From an uncultured Lachnospiraceae bacterium (GTDB taxonomy: Bacteria > Bacillota > Clostridia > Lachnospirales > Lachnospiraceae): a stretch of 45,031 nt of DNA. The position numbers and the translations under genes were made by a program. Where the stretch lies: assembly GCA_949948735.1 (NCBI GenBank), contig CATLGV010000028.1, positions 1-45,031 on the forward strand, written 5' to 3'. Below are positions 25,687 to 34,480 of the stretch, piece by piece (the stretch's first letter is position 1; every line of letters starts with the position of its first letter). Under the pieces are notes generated by a model. It was not told the DNA's origin. It saw nothing but the letters and a program-made list of their open reading frames with translations, and did not search any database.

Positions 25687-27588
25687 TTATTCGGACAGCT
25701 CCTCCCATGTTTCATACAGCCCGGACAGCTCTTCGTCAAGCGCTTCCTTCTCTCTGGCCAGCTCCTGAAGCCGTGCGACATTGGTCGCGACCTCGGGGCT
25801 GGTCATTTCTTCGTCAATCAGCCTGCTTTTCTGTTCCAGCGCTTCGATTTGTTCCTCGCATTTTTTGAGTGCGTTTTCCCGTTTGCGGATGGCTGCCTGA
25901 TTCTCCTTTTGCTGCCGCCATTCAAGCTTTTGTGCGCTGTCGTCCGCGCTGCCGGCAGGCGCGGATTCCGACACGGGCGTCATAGCTTCCTTCTTCTCGA
26001 GATAATAGTCGTAGTCTCCTATGTAGTTTACAAAGGCATGGTGCGTCAGCTCCAGAATACGGCTTGCGGTTTTGTTGATAAAATAACGGTCATGCGACAC
26101 ATAAAGCACCGTACCCTCATAGGCGTTGAGCGCGGTCTCCAGAATTTCCTTGGAGGTAATGTCCAGGTGGTTTGTCGGTTCATCGAGTATCAGGAAATTG
26201 GCCTCGGAGAGCATCAGCTTGGCAAGCGATACGCGTCCGCGTTCCCCGCCGCTCAGGGAGCGCACCTGCTTAAAAACATCGTCCCCCGTAAAGAGGAAGG
26301 CTGCGAGCGTATTGCGAATCTGGGTGTTGGTCAGGTAAGGATAGTCGTCGCTGATTTCATCAAAGAGCGTCTTGTCCATATGCAGGACATGGTGCTCCTG
26401 GTCATAATAGCCAATCTCGACATTGGCGCCAAGGCGGATGGTGCCGGTATCCGGCGGCAGAAGCTCATTGATGATTTTGAGCAGCGTTGTTTTTCCGGTA
26501 CCGTTATCTCCGATAATCGCGACATGTTCGCCGCGCTTGATCTCAAACGAGACGTTCTCAAAAAGCAGGTTGTCGTCAAAACGCTTTGACAGTCCCTGAA
26601 TCTGCATGACGTCATTTCCGCTTGCCCTGTGCGGCGTAAGCTGGAGCCGCATATCGGCGTTGACCTCCACGGGCTTGTCCAGCACTTCCATTTTGTCCAG
26701 CAGCTTCTCACGGCTCTCGGCGCGCCGGATGGATTTTTCACGGTTAAACTGCCGCAGCTTCTCGATAACGGCCTCCTGATGCTTGATTTCCCGCTGCTGA
26801 TTCAGGTACGCGTTCATCTGTGCGGCGCGAAGCTGCTCCTTCTGGACGGCATAATCGGAATAATTGCCGGAAAAGGAGGAGACGACGCCGTTATCGATTT
26901 CAATAATTTTCGTAGCTATCCTGTCCAGAAAATAGCGGTCGTGCGAGACGATGATTACGGCGCCCCTGTAATTGAGCAGATAGGTTTCAAGCCATGCGAT
27001 GGAATTTAAATCCAGATGGTTCGTCGGCTCATCAAGCATAATCAAATCCGGCTTTTGGAGCAGAAGCTTGCCAAGGGCGATGCGTGTTTTCTGACCGCCG
27101 GAAAGCGTGGAGACAGTCCGTGCAAAATCCGCCTCCTCAAAGCCCAGGCCCTTTAAGACGCCGGTGACCTCGCTTTTATAGGCATATCCGTTCAGCTCCT
27201 CAAAACGGTGCGTCATGTTTGTGTATTTGTTCAGCAATTGTTCAAGCTGCACGCCGCCGGCTGTTTTCATATCCTGCTCCGTCCGGCGGATCTGCATCTC
27301 CAGATCAAGAACCTCCTGCTTTACGGTCAGAAGCTCGTCCAGAATGGTATTTTCACTGTCAACGGCCTGGTGCTGCGCGAGGTATCCGAAGCTTTTGTCT
27401 TTGGCGAAGGTTACAACGCCGCTGTCGGCGGGAAGGCTGCCGACAATTATTTTTAACAGCGTGGATTTGCCGGCGCCGTTGATACCGATAATGGCGGCCT
27501 TTTCATAATCTTCTATATGAAAAGATGCGTTTTTGATGACATGATTGTCAACAAAGGTTTTGTCTATATTATTACAGGATAAAATCAT
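25687..27588 (-). CDS. ABC-F family ATPase (ribosome-associated)
   Basis: The 633-residue protein has two ABC domains in one chain and no membrane segments, as in ABC-F proteins. Domain 1 carries GINGAGKS, LSGGQKTRIALG and LIMLDEPTNHLD. Domain 2 carries GDNGTGKT, LSGGERGRVSLA and LILDEPTNHLD. The linker between them is helical and charged, and the C-terminus (about 570-633) is a coiled coil as in Uup/YdiF-type members. ABC-F proteins act in the ribosomal E site on stalled complexes, and some protect against antibiotics; which kind this is cannot be told. AGGAGG precedes the ATG at 27588. Its promoter faces that of rex. It converges with icd, 38 bases away, with no visible terminator. Confidence 0.93.
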   Translation of the reverse strand: MILSCNNIDKTFVDNHVIKNASFHIEDYEKAAIIGINGAGKSTLLKIIVGSLPADSGVVTFAKDKSFGYLAQHQAVDSENTILDELLTVKQEVLDLEMQIRRTEQDMKTAGGVQLEQLLNKYTNMTHRFEELNGYAYKSEVTGVLKGLGFEEADFARTVSTLSGGQKTRIALGKLLLQKPDLIMLDEPTNHLDLNSIAWLETYLLNYRGAVIIVSHDRYFLDRIATKIIEIDNGVVSSFSGNYSDYAVQKEQLRAAQMNAYLNQQREIKHQEAVIEKLRQFNREKSIRRAESREKLLDKMEVLDKPVEVNADMRLQLTPHRASGNDVMQIQGLSKRFDDNLLFENVSFEIKRGEHVAIIGDNGTGKTTLLKIINELLPPDTGTIRLGANVEIGYYDQEHHVLHMDKTLFDEISDDYPYLTNTQIRNTLAAFLFTGDDVFKQVRSLSGGERGRVSLAKLMLSEANFLILDEPTNHLDITSKEILETALNAYEGTVLYVSHDRYFINKTASRILELTHHAFVNYIGDYDYYLEKKEAMTPVSESAPAGSADDSAQKLEWRQQKENQAAIRKRENALKKCEEQIEALEQKSRLIDEEMTSPEVATNVARLQELAREKEALDEELSGLYETWEELSE

Positions 27589-27621
27589 GGCGGCCTCCTA
27601 ACAATAAACATAATCCACTTT

Positions 27622-27650
27622 ATTATAAAAGAGGAAAGTGGTAAAAGCAA
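27622..27650 (-). promoter_or_regulatory. Sigma-A-type promoter of the ABC-F gene
   Basis: On the minus strand TTGCTT (27650-27645) and a consensus TATAAT (27627-27622) are 17 bases apart, 34 bases ahead of the start codon. The Rex-like box at 27655-27672 lies just upstream of its -35 element. Confidence 0.6.
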
Positions 27651-27654
27651 TCTA

Positions 27655-27683
27655 TTGACAATCATTTAACAAAGATGTATACT
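27655..27683 (+). promoter_or_regulatory. rex promoter with overlapping Rex-like operator
   Basis: The promoter is TTGACA (27655-27660), 17 bases, TATACT (27678-27683). The sequence TTGACAATCATTTAACAA (27655-27672) agrees with the Rex consensus TTGTTAANNNNTTAACAA at 12 of 14 fixed positions. The box includes the whole -35 element, so Rex bound at low NADH would block the promoter. Autoregulation is inferred from this position. Confidence 0.65.
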
Positions 27684-27745
27684 ATTTTCAAATATAATGA
27701 CGCGATTTTGGGCGTTTTATACAAAATGCACGGAGGTGGATAATC

Positions 27746-28372
27746 GTGGATGATAAGTCGATATCACAGGCGGTTGTCGCAAGACTTCCCAGATATTACA
27801 GATACCTGGGAGATTTGAAGGATAAGGGGGTTGAGCGGATATCTTCACAGGATCTGAGCAGGATGATGAAGGTCACAGCCTCTCAGATTCGGCAGGATTT
27901 TAACAATTTCGGCGGCTTCGGACAGCAGGGCTACGGATACAATGTTGCGTACCTGTATGATGAGATTGCCAGGATTTTAGGACTCAACGAGAAGCATAAC
28001 CTGATCGTCATAGGAGCGGGCAATCTGGGGCAGGCGCTTGCCAATTATATGAATTTTGAACGCCGCGGCTTTATTGTAAGAGGGATATTTGATAAGAACC
28101 GGCAGCTTCACGGGAAGGAGCTGCGGGGGATTGTGATACAGCCGGTAGAGCAGATGGAGCAGTTTATAAGGGAGAACGATGTTGACATTGCGGTGCTTAC
28201 AATCCCTAAGGAGGGGGCGGTTAAGACTGCGGAGCTTCTTGTGCGATGCGGCATCAAGGCGATATGGAATTTTGCGCATGTCGATTTGAATGTTCCGGAC
28301 AGCATTGTGGTGGAGAATGTGCATCTGTCCGACAGCCTGATGAAGCTGTCCTACGGGATTGCAAACAGATAA
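27746..28372 (+). CDS. rex: Redox-sensing transcriptional repressor Rex
   Basis: The 208-residue protein has a winged-helix N-terminus (about 1-80, with MMKVTASQIRQDFNNFGGFG, typical of Rex). A Rossmann NAD(H)-binding domain with VIGAGNLGQALANY follows, then FDKN and a C-terminal dimerisation helix. Rex senses the NADH/NAD+ ratio and represses fermentation and respiration genes when NADH is low. The start is GTG at 27746, with GGAGGTGG upstream; the ATG at 27750 is out of frame. It heads an operon with a coiled-coil protein, nnr, alr and mazF. A Rex-like box lies over its promoter. Confidence 0.96.
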   Translation: MDDKSISQAVVARLPRYYRYLGDLKDKGVERISSQDLSRMMKVTASQIRQDFNNFGGFGQQGYGYNVAYLYDEIARILGLNEKHNLIVIGAGNLGQALANYMNFERRGFIVRGIFDKNRQLHGKELRGIVIQPVEQMEQFIRENDVDIAVLTIPKEGAVKTAELLVRCGIKAIWNFAHVDLNVPDSIVVENVHLSDSLMKLSYGIANR

Positions 28373-28410
28373 CAGGGCGCAGATAAAGGAATAAAGAAGG
28401 TGAAGAAGAC

Positions 28411-29058
28411 ATGCCACAGGAGGATGAGCTCTTTCGAGAAGCATTGATAGGCAGACAGATTCCGATTTTGACGCTGGATAATCAGTGGCATAAGCTGTTT
28501 ACACAGACAGGGGAGAATGAAGAGATTCATGCGCTTGAGGATGCGCTGAATGAGCTTTTAAAGCGTCAGGGGAAGGTGAATACAGAGATAAAAAGCCTTG
28601 GCGCTTTCAAAAAAAAGCTGATGCAGGAGATTGTCTCTATCATGGAGCTGCCTGACAGCAAGGCCAAAGAGAAGAAAATGGCTGACAACAAGCGCATGAT
28701 TGAGGAGACGAATCAAAAGCTTGAGGATTACAACGACGAGCTTATGGAGCTTCCCAAACAGATTGACGAGGCCAATTTTGACCTGATGCTGGCGTCGATG
28801 CGCGTGTGCTATGCCAGGCTCCGGCAGAATACAAAGGATATTGAGGCTATCAATAAATGGATTGCCGATTTCAGATTGCAGCTGAAGCGCAAAATCCTCC
28901 TCAAGCAGAAAAAAGAAATCTGGAACGACGAGATGTATTCTTACATGCATGCGATATTCGGACCGGAGGTCATCGGGATGTTCGATATGAAGTATAATCC
29001 CCAGAGTGTACTGAACAAAGAAACAGACGTTATAGACAATACCGGCGCCCAAGCATGA
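28411..29058 (+). CDS. Coiled-coil protein of unknown function (215 aa)
   Basis: I do not recognise the family. The product is hydrophilic and mostly helical, with no signal peptide or membrane segment. The stretch from about 35 to 120 has heptad-like spacing and many charged residues (KRQGKVNTEIKSLGAFKKKL, then KAKEKKMADNKRMIEETNQK). A second helical region (about 125-180) ends in KRKILLKQKKEIWNDEMY. The gene lies 38 bases after rex and about 50 before nnr, so it is in the rex operon. Its ribosome binding site AGAAGG is good and it fills the gap between two well-known genes, so it is very likely real. Confidence 0.85.
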   Translation: MPQEDELFREALIGRQIPILTLDNQWHKLFTQTGENEEIHALEDALNELLKRQGKVNTEIKSLGAFKKKLMQEIVSIMELPDSKAKEKKMADNKRMIEETNQKLEDYNDELMELPKQIDEANFDLMLASMRVCYARLRQNTKDIEAINKWIADFRLQLKRKILLKQKKEIWNDEMYSYMHAIFGPEVIGMFDMKYNPQSVLNKETDVIDNTGAQA

Positions 29059-29110
29059 ATTGCGGGGGCGCTTTTGGTATATTCTTATAAAAGAAAGGGT
29101 GGGGAAACAG

Positions 29111-30655
29111 GTGGAATATGTGCTGAATGCTTCCGAAATGAGAAAATGCGACGAGACAGCGTCAACATTTTATGGGATTGCGCCGATTGTCCTGATGGAG
29201 CGCGCGGCGCTTGAGACTGCGCGTGTGATCACCGGCAGATACGGACGGGATATTTCCGTGTGCGTTATGGCGGGAAGCGGAAATAACGGCGGGGACGGAA
29301 TCGCGATTGCGCGCATTCTGCATGAGGAGGGAGTGCGCGTGCAGATTCATCTGATCGGGGACGAGGGCAGGCTTACGCCGGAAACCAGAGGCCAGCTTGA
29401 GACGGCAAAGCGGCTTGGACTTCCTGTCTGCCATGAAATACAGCCTGCGGCCTGTGACGTGATTGTGGACGCGATTTTCGGCATCGGCCTTACCCGAGCG
29501 GTAGAGGGGCGGTTTCGGCAGGCTGTGGAGGCAGTCAATGCGGCGGCTGCGCAGGTGGTGGCCGTGGATATTCCGTCGGGGATTCACAGTGATACGGGAG
29601 GCGTCATGGGCTGCGCAGTCAGGGCGGACGTCACGGCTGCTTATGCGTACAGGAAGCTGGGAACGCTGTTGTATCCGGGGGCTTCCTATGCCGGGGAGCT
29701 GATATGCGTGCCCATAGGAATACCGGGGGAGATTGCGGCGTCGGAGCACATGGGAGCCGTTACGTTTACGGCGCCGGAGACGGATCTGCGCCTTCCCGGG
29801 AGGCATCCGGCAGGCAACAAGGGGACCTTTGGAAAGGTGCTGCTGATTGCGGGCGCGGCGGCGATGGGCGGCGCCTGTCAGATGGCGGCATTTGCCGCAT
29901 TTCGAATCGGCGCAGGGATGGTCCGGGTGTTTACAGCGGAGGAAAACCGCGAAAGCCTTTTGGTGAGACTGCCGGAGGCGCTTATCGATACTTATCGGGA
30001 TGATGGACTTTACGGGCTTTCGGATGCGGAGGAGGCATCGCTGGCGGCGGCGATGGCGTGGGCGGATGTGATTGCGATAGGGCCGGGGCTGTCGGTATCC
30101 GATAAAGCGCGGAGCCTTTTGGAAACCGTTCTGGGGGCGGAGGCAAAGCCCCTTGTACTGGATGCGGACGCGCTGAACCTGCTGGCGGGGAACGGAGAGC
30201 TTCTTGAGACGTTTGCCCGCGGACAGGATGCGGATGCGCGGGATGTGGTAATGACGCCGCATCTGGGGGAATTTTCGAGGCTGACAGCGTGTCCGGCAGC
30301 GCGCATCAAGGAGGACCTGATTGCGGCCTGCCGCGCGTTTACCGGGAAATATCGTGTGACGCTTGTGTGCAAGGATGCGCGCACGGTGGTTGCAAAGCAG
30401 GGCCGGACGGTGTATATTAATTCCTGTGGCAATGAAGGAATGGCGACTGCAGGCTCCGGCGATGTGCTGACTGGTATCATTGCGGGGCTGATGGCGCAGA
30501 AGCAGGCAGGATATGATGCGGCGGTTACCGGCGTTTATGCGCATGCCCTTGCCGGGGATATTGCGAAGGAGGCTTCGGCTTCTTATTATATTATGGCGCA
30601 GGATATTTTGCATTCCCTGCAATATTTAAAAAGAAATGAGGCAGAAAATGTATGA
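29111..30655 (+). CDS. nnr: Bifunctional NAD(P)HX epimerase / ADP-dependent dehydratase
   Basis: The enzyme repairs hydrated NADH and NADPH. The N-terminal YjeF_N epimerase domain (about 1-210) shows AGSGNNGGDGIAIARIL and VDAIFGIGL, VDIPSGIHSDTG. The C-terminal carbohydrate-kinase-like dehydratase domain (about 220-510) shows GNKGTFGKVLLIAG, VIAIGPGL, VLDADALNLLA, TPHLGEFSRL and TAGSGDVLTGIIAG. GTG 29111 is chosen (GGTGGGG just upstream; the N-terminus MEYVLNASEMRKCDE then matches the family), giving 514 residues. A longer frame from 29060 has no good start. Its end overlaps the start of alr by 8 bases, so the two are translationally coupled. Confidence 0.93.
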   Translation: MEYVLNASEMRKCDETASTFYGIAPIVLMERAALETARVITGRYGRDISVCVMAGSGNNGGDGIAIARILHEEGVRVQIHLIGDEGRLTPETRGQLETAKRLGLPVCHEIQPAACDVIVDAIFGIGLTRAVEGRFRQAVEAVNAAAAQVVAVDIPSGIHSDTGGVMGCAVRADVTAAYAYRKLGTLLYPGASYAGELICVPIGIPGEIAASEHMGAVTFTAPETDLRLPGRHPAGNKGTFGKVLLIAGAAAMGGACQMAAFAAFRIGAGMVRVFTAEENRESLLVRLPEALIDTYRDDGLYGLSDAEEASLAAAMAWADVIAIGPGLSVSDKARSLLETVLGAEAKPLVLDADALNLLAGNGELLETFARGQDADARDVVMTPHLGEFSRLTACPAARIKEDLIAACRAFTGKYRVTLVCKDARTVVAKQGRTVYINSCGNEGMATAGSGDVLTGIIAGLMAQKQAGYDAAVTGVYAHALAGDIAKEASASYYIMAQDILHSLQYLKRNEAENV

Positions 30656-31790
30656 TGGAAGAGTATGGGCAGAGGTCGATTTAGACGCGGTTCTATCCAA
30701 TATAGAGGCGGTCAAACAGCGTCTTGCCCCGGATACAAGGATAATGGCGGTGATCAAGACGGACGGCTACGGTCACGGGGCCATACAGATTGCCCGACAG
30801 CTGGAGACGGACGACAGCGTATGGGGATATGCCGTTGCGACTGCGGAGGAGGCGCTTGAGCTGCGTGAGGGCGGTATCCGAAAGTCAGTCTTGATATTGG
30901 GCTACACCTTTCCGCACAGCTTTGAGACGCTGATTCGGGAGGAGATCTGCCTGACGGTGTATATGTACGAAACAGCCCGACAGCTTTCGGATCTGGCTGT
31001 GGCGCTTGGCAGGAAATGCAGGGTACATATCAAGGTCGATACCGGCATGAGCCGGATTGGTATAGAACCCGACGAAGAGGGAGTGGCGCTGGCCCAAGAG
31101 ATTATGGCGCTCCCGGGCCTGGAGACAGAGGGGATTTTCACGCATTTTGCGACAGCCGATGAGGCAGATAAATCAAAGGCATATGCACAGCTTGCGGCAT
31201 TTCGGGCCTTTACCGCTGCGCTGGAGGAGAGAACAGGACATGCGATTCCCATCAAACACTGCGCTAACAGCGCTGCTATCGTGGAGATGCCCGAGGCCTG
31301 CATGGACCTGGTAAGAGCGGGGATTATCCTGTATGGTTTATGGCCCTCGGATGAGGTGGAGCAGGCGGGGCACATCCGGCTGCAGCCTGCGCTTTCATTA
31401 AAGTCAAGAATCGTGTATGTCAAGACGGTTCCGGCAGACCGTGAGATCAGCTACGGGGGAACCTTTACAACAACCCGGGATACCCGTGTGGCTACGGTGT
31501 GCCTTGGCTATGGCGACGGTTATCCGCGCAGCCTCTCCAACGCGGGATATGTGCTGGTCAACGGTCAGAGGGCGCCCATTCTGGGACGCGTGTGCATGGA
31601 CCAGCTTATGATTGATGTGACGGACGCCGGTAAGGCTGCTGTCGGCGATGTGGTTACGCTTATCGGAAGAGACGGGGAGGAGGAGATTACGATGGAGGCG
31701 CTCGGAGCGCTTTCCGGCCGCTTCAATTATGAGCTTGCCTGCGACATCGGAAAGAGAGTTCCCCGTATATATCATGGCAGGATTTTATAA
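30648..31790 (+). CDS. alr: Alanine racemase
   Basis: This PLP enzyme interconverts L- and D-alanine for peptidoglycan. The 380-residue chain has the PLP lysine Lys37 in VIKTDGYGHG, the catalytic Tyr269 in REISYGGTF, and the family motifs FTHFATAD, KHCANSAAI, RAGIILYGL and GYGDGYPRSLSN. ATG 30648 is preferred (GAGG six bases upstream); an in-frame ATG at 30636 would add four residues. It overlaps the end of nnr and is followed, 96 bases later, by a MazF-type gene. alr next to a MazF toxin gene is an arrangement shared with Bacillus subtilis, where an antitoxin gene sits between them. Confidence 0.95.
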   Translation: MYDGRVWAEVDLDAVLSNIEAVKQRLAPDTRIMAVIKTDGYGHGAIQIARQLETDDSVWGYAVATAEEALELREGGIRKSVLILGYTFPHSFETLIREEICLTVYMYETARQLSDLAVALGRKCRVHIKVDTGMSRIGIEPDEEGVALAQEIMALPGLETEGIFTHFATADEADKSKAYAQLAAFRAFTAALEERTGHAIPIKHCANSAAIVEMPEACMDLVRAGIILYGLWPSDEVEQAGHIRLQPALSLKSRIVYVKTVPADREISYGGTFTTTRDTRVATVCLGYGDGYPRSLSNAGYVLVNGQRAPILGRVCMDQLMIDVTDAGKAAVGDVVTLIGRDGEEEITMEALGALSGRFNYELACDIGKRVPRIYHGRIL

Positions 31791-31886
31791 TTTCTGATTC
31801 TTCATTGAATAAATCCATAGGAAAAGGCAAGAATAGGAGTAAAGCAATAAAAGCCACAAATTAGCTATGGATGGAGTGTAACAGAT

Positions 31887-32228
31887 ATGAAGAGAGGAGA
31901 TATTTATTATGCAGATTTACGGCCGGTAGTAGGCTCCGAACAGGGGGGCGTCAGGCCGGTATTGATTATACAGAACGATGTCGGCAACAGACACAGTCCC
32001 ACCGTAATCTGCGCGGCGATTACTTCCAAGATGAACAAGGCGAATTTGCCGACGCATATCGAGCTGAATGCCGGAAACTACGATATGGTGAAGGATTCCG
32101 TGATTTTACTTGAGCAGCTTCGGACGATTGACAAGAAGCGTTTGAAGGATAAGGTATGCCATCTGGATTCGCCTATTATGCAGCGTGTAAACAGAGCTTT
32201 ACAGATAAGTCTTGAGCTTGATACATAA
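31887..32228 (+). CDS. mazF: MazF/PemK-type endoribonuclease, no antitoxin beside it
   Basis: The 113-residue product matches the MazF/EndoA family along its length: [31 protein letters not shown], then the [15 protein letters not shown] segment carrying the catalytic Arg and Thr, and [13 protein letters not shown]. These enzymes cut single-stranded mRNA at short specific sequences. The usual partner, a MazE/EndoAI-like DNA-binding antitoxin of about 80-95 residues encoded just upstream, is absent: the 96 bases between alr and this gene are too short and hold no reading frame. GGATGGAG precedes the ATG. It is probably expressed from the rex operon. Confidence 0.93.
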   Translation: MKRGDIYYADLRPVVGSEQGGVRPVLIIQNDVGNRHSPTVICAAITSKMNKANLPTHIELNAGNYDMVKDSVILLEQLRTIDKKRLKDKVCHLDSPIMQRVNRALQISLELDT

Positions 32229-32239
32229 GGCTTTGGTTA

Positions 32240-32268
32240 TTGACGTTTTTTAAGTGAAATGATATAGT
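32240..32268 (+). promoter_or_regulatory. Sigma-A-type promoter of the CorC-like gene cluster
   Basis: TTGACG (32240-32245) and TATAGT (32263-32268) are separated by 17 bases. They follow the mazF stop by 11 bases and precede the CorC-like start by 80. Confidence 0.6.
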
Positions 32269-32270
32269 AG

Positions 32271-32307
32271 AAAGGTGTAGCCTGCAAATACAGCAGATTA
32301 CACCTTT
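32271..32307 (+). repeat. Hairpin-forming inverted repeat in the CorC-like leader
   Basis: AAAGGTGTA (32271-32279) pairs with TACACCTTT (32299-32307), with an inner CTGC/GCAG pair (32282-32285, 32293-32296). It lies at the expected 5' end of the transcript. It may stabilise the mRNA, be an operator, or act as a weak terminator of mazF (GTT follows). Confidence 0.4.
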
Positions 32308-32348
32308 GTTAGTAGTTCGAAATACATAAAAAAGGAGAGATTTTTAAA

Positions 32349-33722
32349 ATGGACGATGGCGGGGCTTCGGTCTCTAGTATTATTTTGTTTGTGGCGCTGC
32401 TTTTTATCGAGGCAATTCTTACCGGCTTTCACAAGGCGATCAGCCTGATGAACGAAAAGGAAATTGAGCGCAGGGCGCAGGAGGAGAAGGACAAAAAGTC
32501 CATTCTGCTCAACAGTATTGCGGTACGTGCGACAGTGTATATCAATTCCATTCAGATGATAACGACGTTGGTTGAGCTGGTGATGGGCTGCTTTTTCCTG
32601 CCCCGGTGGAGCGTGGTATTTTCCAAAGGGCTTTCCCGATTGACATTTTTCCAGGGCCTGAGCGATGCTGTGCGCGGCTGGATTGCCCTGATTATAGCGA
32701 CGGTCTGCCTGATGTACATACTGCTGACCTTTGGCATTTTGTTTCCGAGGAAGCTTGCGCAGCGGTATCCGGACGCATGGGCGTACAAGCTGATTAAGCC
32801 GATACACTTTTTGCGTACGGTGCTGTATCCGCTTACAGGCATTGTTGCGGTTTCGGCGAATGCGTTTCTGCGGCTCTTCGGGTTTCGGACAACGGACGAG
32901 CAGGCGGACGTCACGGAAGAAGAGATTATCTCCATGGTGAACGAGGGGCATGAACAGGGCGTGCTTGAAGCCGGCGAGGTGGAGATGATCACCAATATCT
33001 TTGAATTCGGCGATAAGCAGGCCAACGATATTATGACCCACAGAAATAATATTACAGCGATAGACAGCCAGATGCCCTTTAAGGATGCGCTGAACTTTAT
33101 GCTGCGCGAGAGCAACAGCCGTTATCCGGTATATGAAGAAAACATAGATCATGTGATAGGCGTACTTTATTTAAAGGACGCAATGCGTATCCATACCTCT
33201 GACGAAGGGCTGAATCTTCCCGTGGGGACGGTCGACGGACTGGTACGGGAGGCAGTGTTTGTGCCGGAGACAAAGAATATTGACGACCTGTTCCGGAGCA
33301 TGCAGTCGGAGAAGAACCAGATGGTGATCGTTGTGGACGAGTACGGACAGACCTCAGGCCTTGTCACGATGGAGGATATTCTGGAGGAAATCGTCGGTAA
33401 AATTATGGACGAGTACGATCCGGAAGAGAACTATATCAAGGAAAACGGTGAAAACGAGTACGTGATAGAAGGGATGACGCGGCTTGACGACCTGGAGGAG
33501 CGGTTTGGCATCCGCTTTGGAGAGACCGAATTTGAGACCCTCAACGGCTATATTATATCGCAGCTTGACCGGATACCCGATGAGAACGAGAGCTTTGAGG
33601 TACAGATTGACGGGTACAATTTCAAAATAGTAAATGTAGAGAAAAACGTGATTCAATCCGTTCTTGTCACCAGGCTTCCCGAGGAAGAGGAGGCTGTGGC
33701 GCAGGAAGCGGCAGAGGCATAA
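32349..33722 (+). CDS. CorC/HlyC-type (CNNM/DUF21) membrane protein with CBS domains
   Basis: The 457-residue protein has the CNNM layout. The N-terminal DUF21 membrane domain (about 1-180) contains FIEAILTGFHKAISLMN and several hydrophobic helices. A CBS pair follows (about 215-340, with DIMTHRNNITAID, SRYPVYEENIDHVIGVLYLKD and MVIVVDEYGQTSGLVTMEDILEEIVG). The C-terminal CorC_HlyC domain comes last (about 355-440, with GMTRLDDLEERFGI and FETLNGYI). Family members are linked to Mg2+ export or homeostasis; 'hemolysin' labels are historical. AAGGAGAG precedes the ATG. It heads a run with yebC and the glycosylase gene, 21 and 8 bases apart. Confidence 0.92.
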   Translation: MDDGGASVSSIILFVALLFIEAILTGFHKAISLMNEKEIERRAQEEKDKKSILLNSIAVRATVYINSIQMITTLVELVMGCFFLPRWSVVFSKGLSRLTFFQGLSDAVRGWIALIIATVCLMYILLTFGILFPRKLAQRYPDAWAYKLIKPIHFLRTVLYPLTGIVAVSANAFLRLFGFRTTDEQADVTEEEIISMVNEGHEQGVLEAGEVEMITNIFEFGDKQANDIMTHRNNITAIDSQMPFKDALNFMLRESNSRYPVYEENIDHVIGVLYLKDAMRIHTSDEGLNLPVGTVDGLVREAVFVPETKNIDDLFRSMQSEKNQMVIVVDEYGQTSGLVTMEDILEEIVGKIMDEYDPEENYIKENGENEYVIEGMTRLDDLEERFGIRFGETEFETLNGYIISQLDRIPDENESFEVQIDGYNFKIVNVEKNVIQSVLVTRLPEEEEAVAQEAAEA

Positions 33723-33743
33723 TGAAAGGAGTAAAGGAGCACT

Positions 33744-34472
33744 ATGTCAGGACATTCAAAATTTGCGAACATTAAACACAAGAAGGAAAAAAACGACGCG
33801 GCGAAGGGAAAAATTTTCACGATTATCGGGCGAGAAATCGCCGTTGCGGTAAAGGAAGGCGGACCTGACCCGGCGAATAACTTCAAGCTTGCGCAGGTGA
33901 TTGCCAAAGCAAAGTCAAACAATATGCCCAACGATACGATCGAGCGCGGCATCAAGAAGGCGGCCGGAGACGGAAACGCCGTAAATTACGAGCATGTTAC
34001 ATATGAGGGCTATGGGCCAAACGGCATTGCGATTATTGTCGAGGCGCTGACGGATAATAAGAACCGGACGGCGGCCAATGTCAGAAGCGCATTTACCAAG
34101 GGAAACGGAAGCATCGGCACACAGGGCTGCGTATCGTTTATGTTCGATGAAAAGGGGCAGATTATCATTGACAAAGAGGAGTGTACGCTGAGCGCGGACG
34201 ATTTGATGATGATTGCGCTGGATGCCGGGGCGGAGGACTTTTCCGAGGAGGAGGACAGCTATGAGGTTTTGACAACGCCGGAGGACTTTGACGCGGTGTA
34301 CAAGGCGCTGCAGGAGAACAAGATTGATATGGCAAGCGCGGAGGTAACGATGATACCGCAGAACTATGTCGAGCTTACGGACGAGACAGCGATTAAGAAC
34401 CTCAACCGGACGCTGGATATGCTGGATGAGGACGATGACGTACAGGCAGTTTACCACAATTGGGATGAGTAG
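33744..34472 (+). CDS. yebC: YebC/PmpR family regulator of translation/transcription
   Basis: The 242-residue cytoplasmic protein begins [20 protein letters not shown], the hallmark YebC start, and continues with [51 protein letters not shown] and [16 protein letters not shown]. Three domains of the family are all present and the length is normal. Members were first described as DNA-binding regulators; newer work links them to relief of ribosome stalling at proline-rich motifs. AAAGGAG precedes the ATG. It lies 21 bases after the CorC-like gene and 8 before the glycosylase gene. Confidence 0.95.
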   Translation: MSGHSKFANIKHKKEKNDAAKGKIFTIIGREIAVAVKEGGPDPANNFKLAQVIAKAKSNNMPNDTIERGIKKAAGDGNAVNYEHVTYEGYGPNGIAIIVEALTDNKNRTAANVRSAFTKGNGSIGTQGCVSFMFDEKGQIIIDKEECTLSADDLMMIALDAGAEDFSEEEDSYEVLTTPEDFDAVYKALQENKIDMASAEVTMIPQNYVELTDETAIKNLNRTLDMLDEDDDVQAVYHNWDE

Positions 34473-34480
34473 AGCTTTAC

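Noticed and set aside
29162..30622. 486-codon open frame on the minus strand inside nnr
   Set aside because: nnr has two clear domains on the plus strand; the antisense frame is Arg/His-rich and reflects codon bias only.
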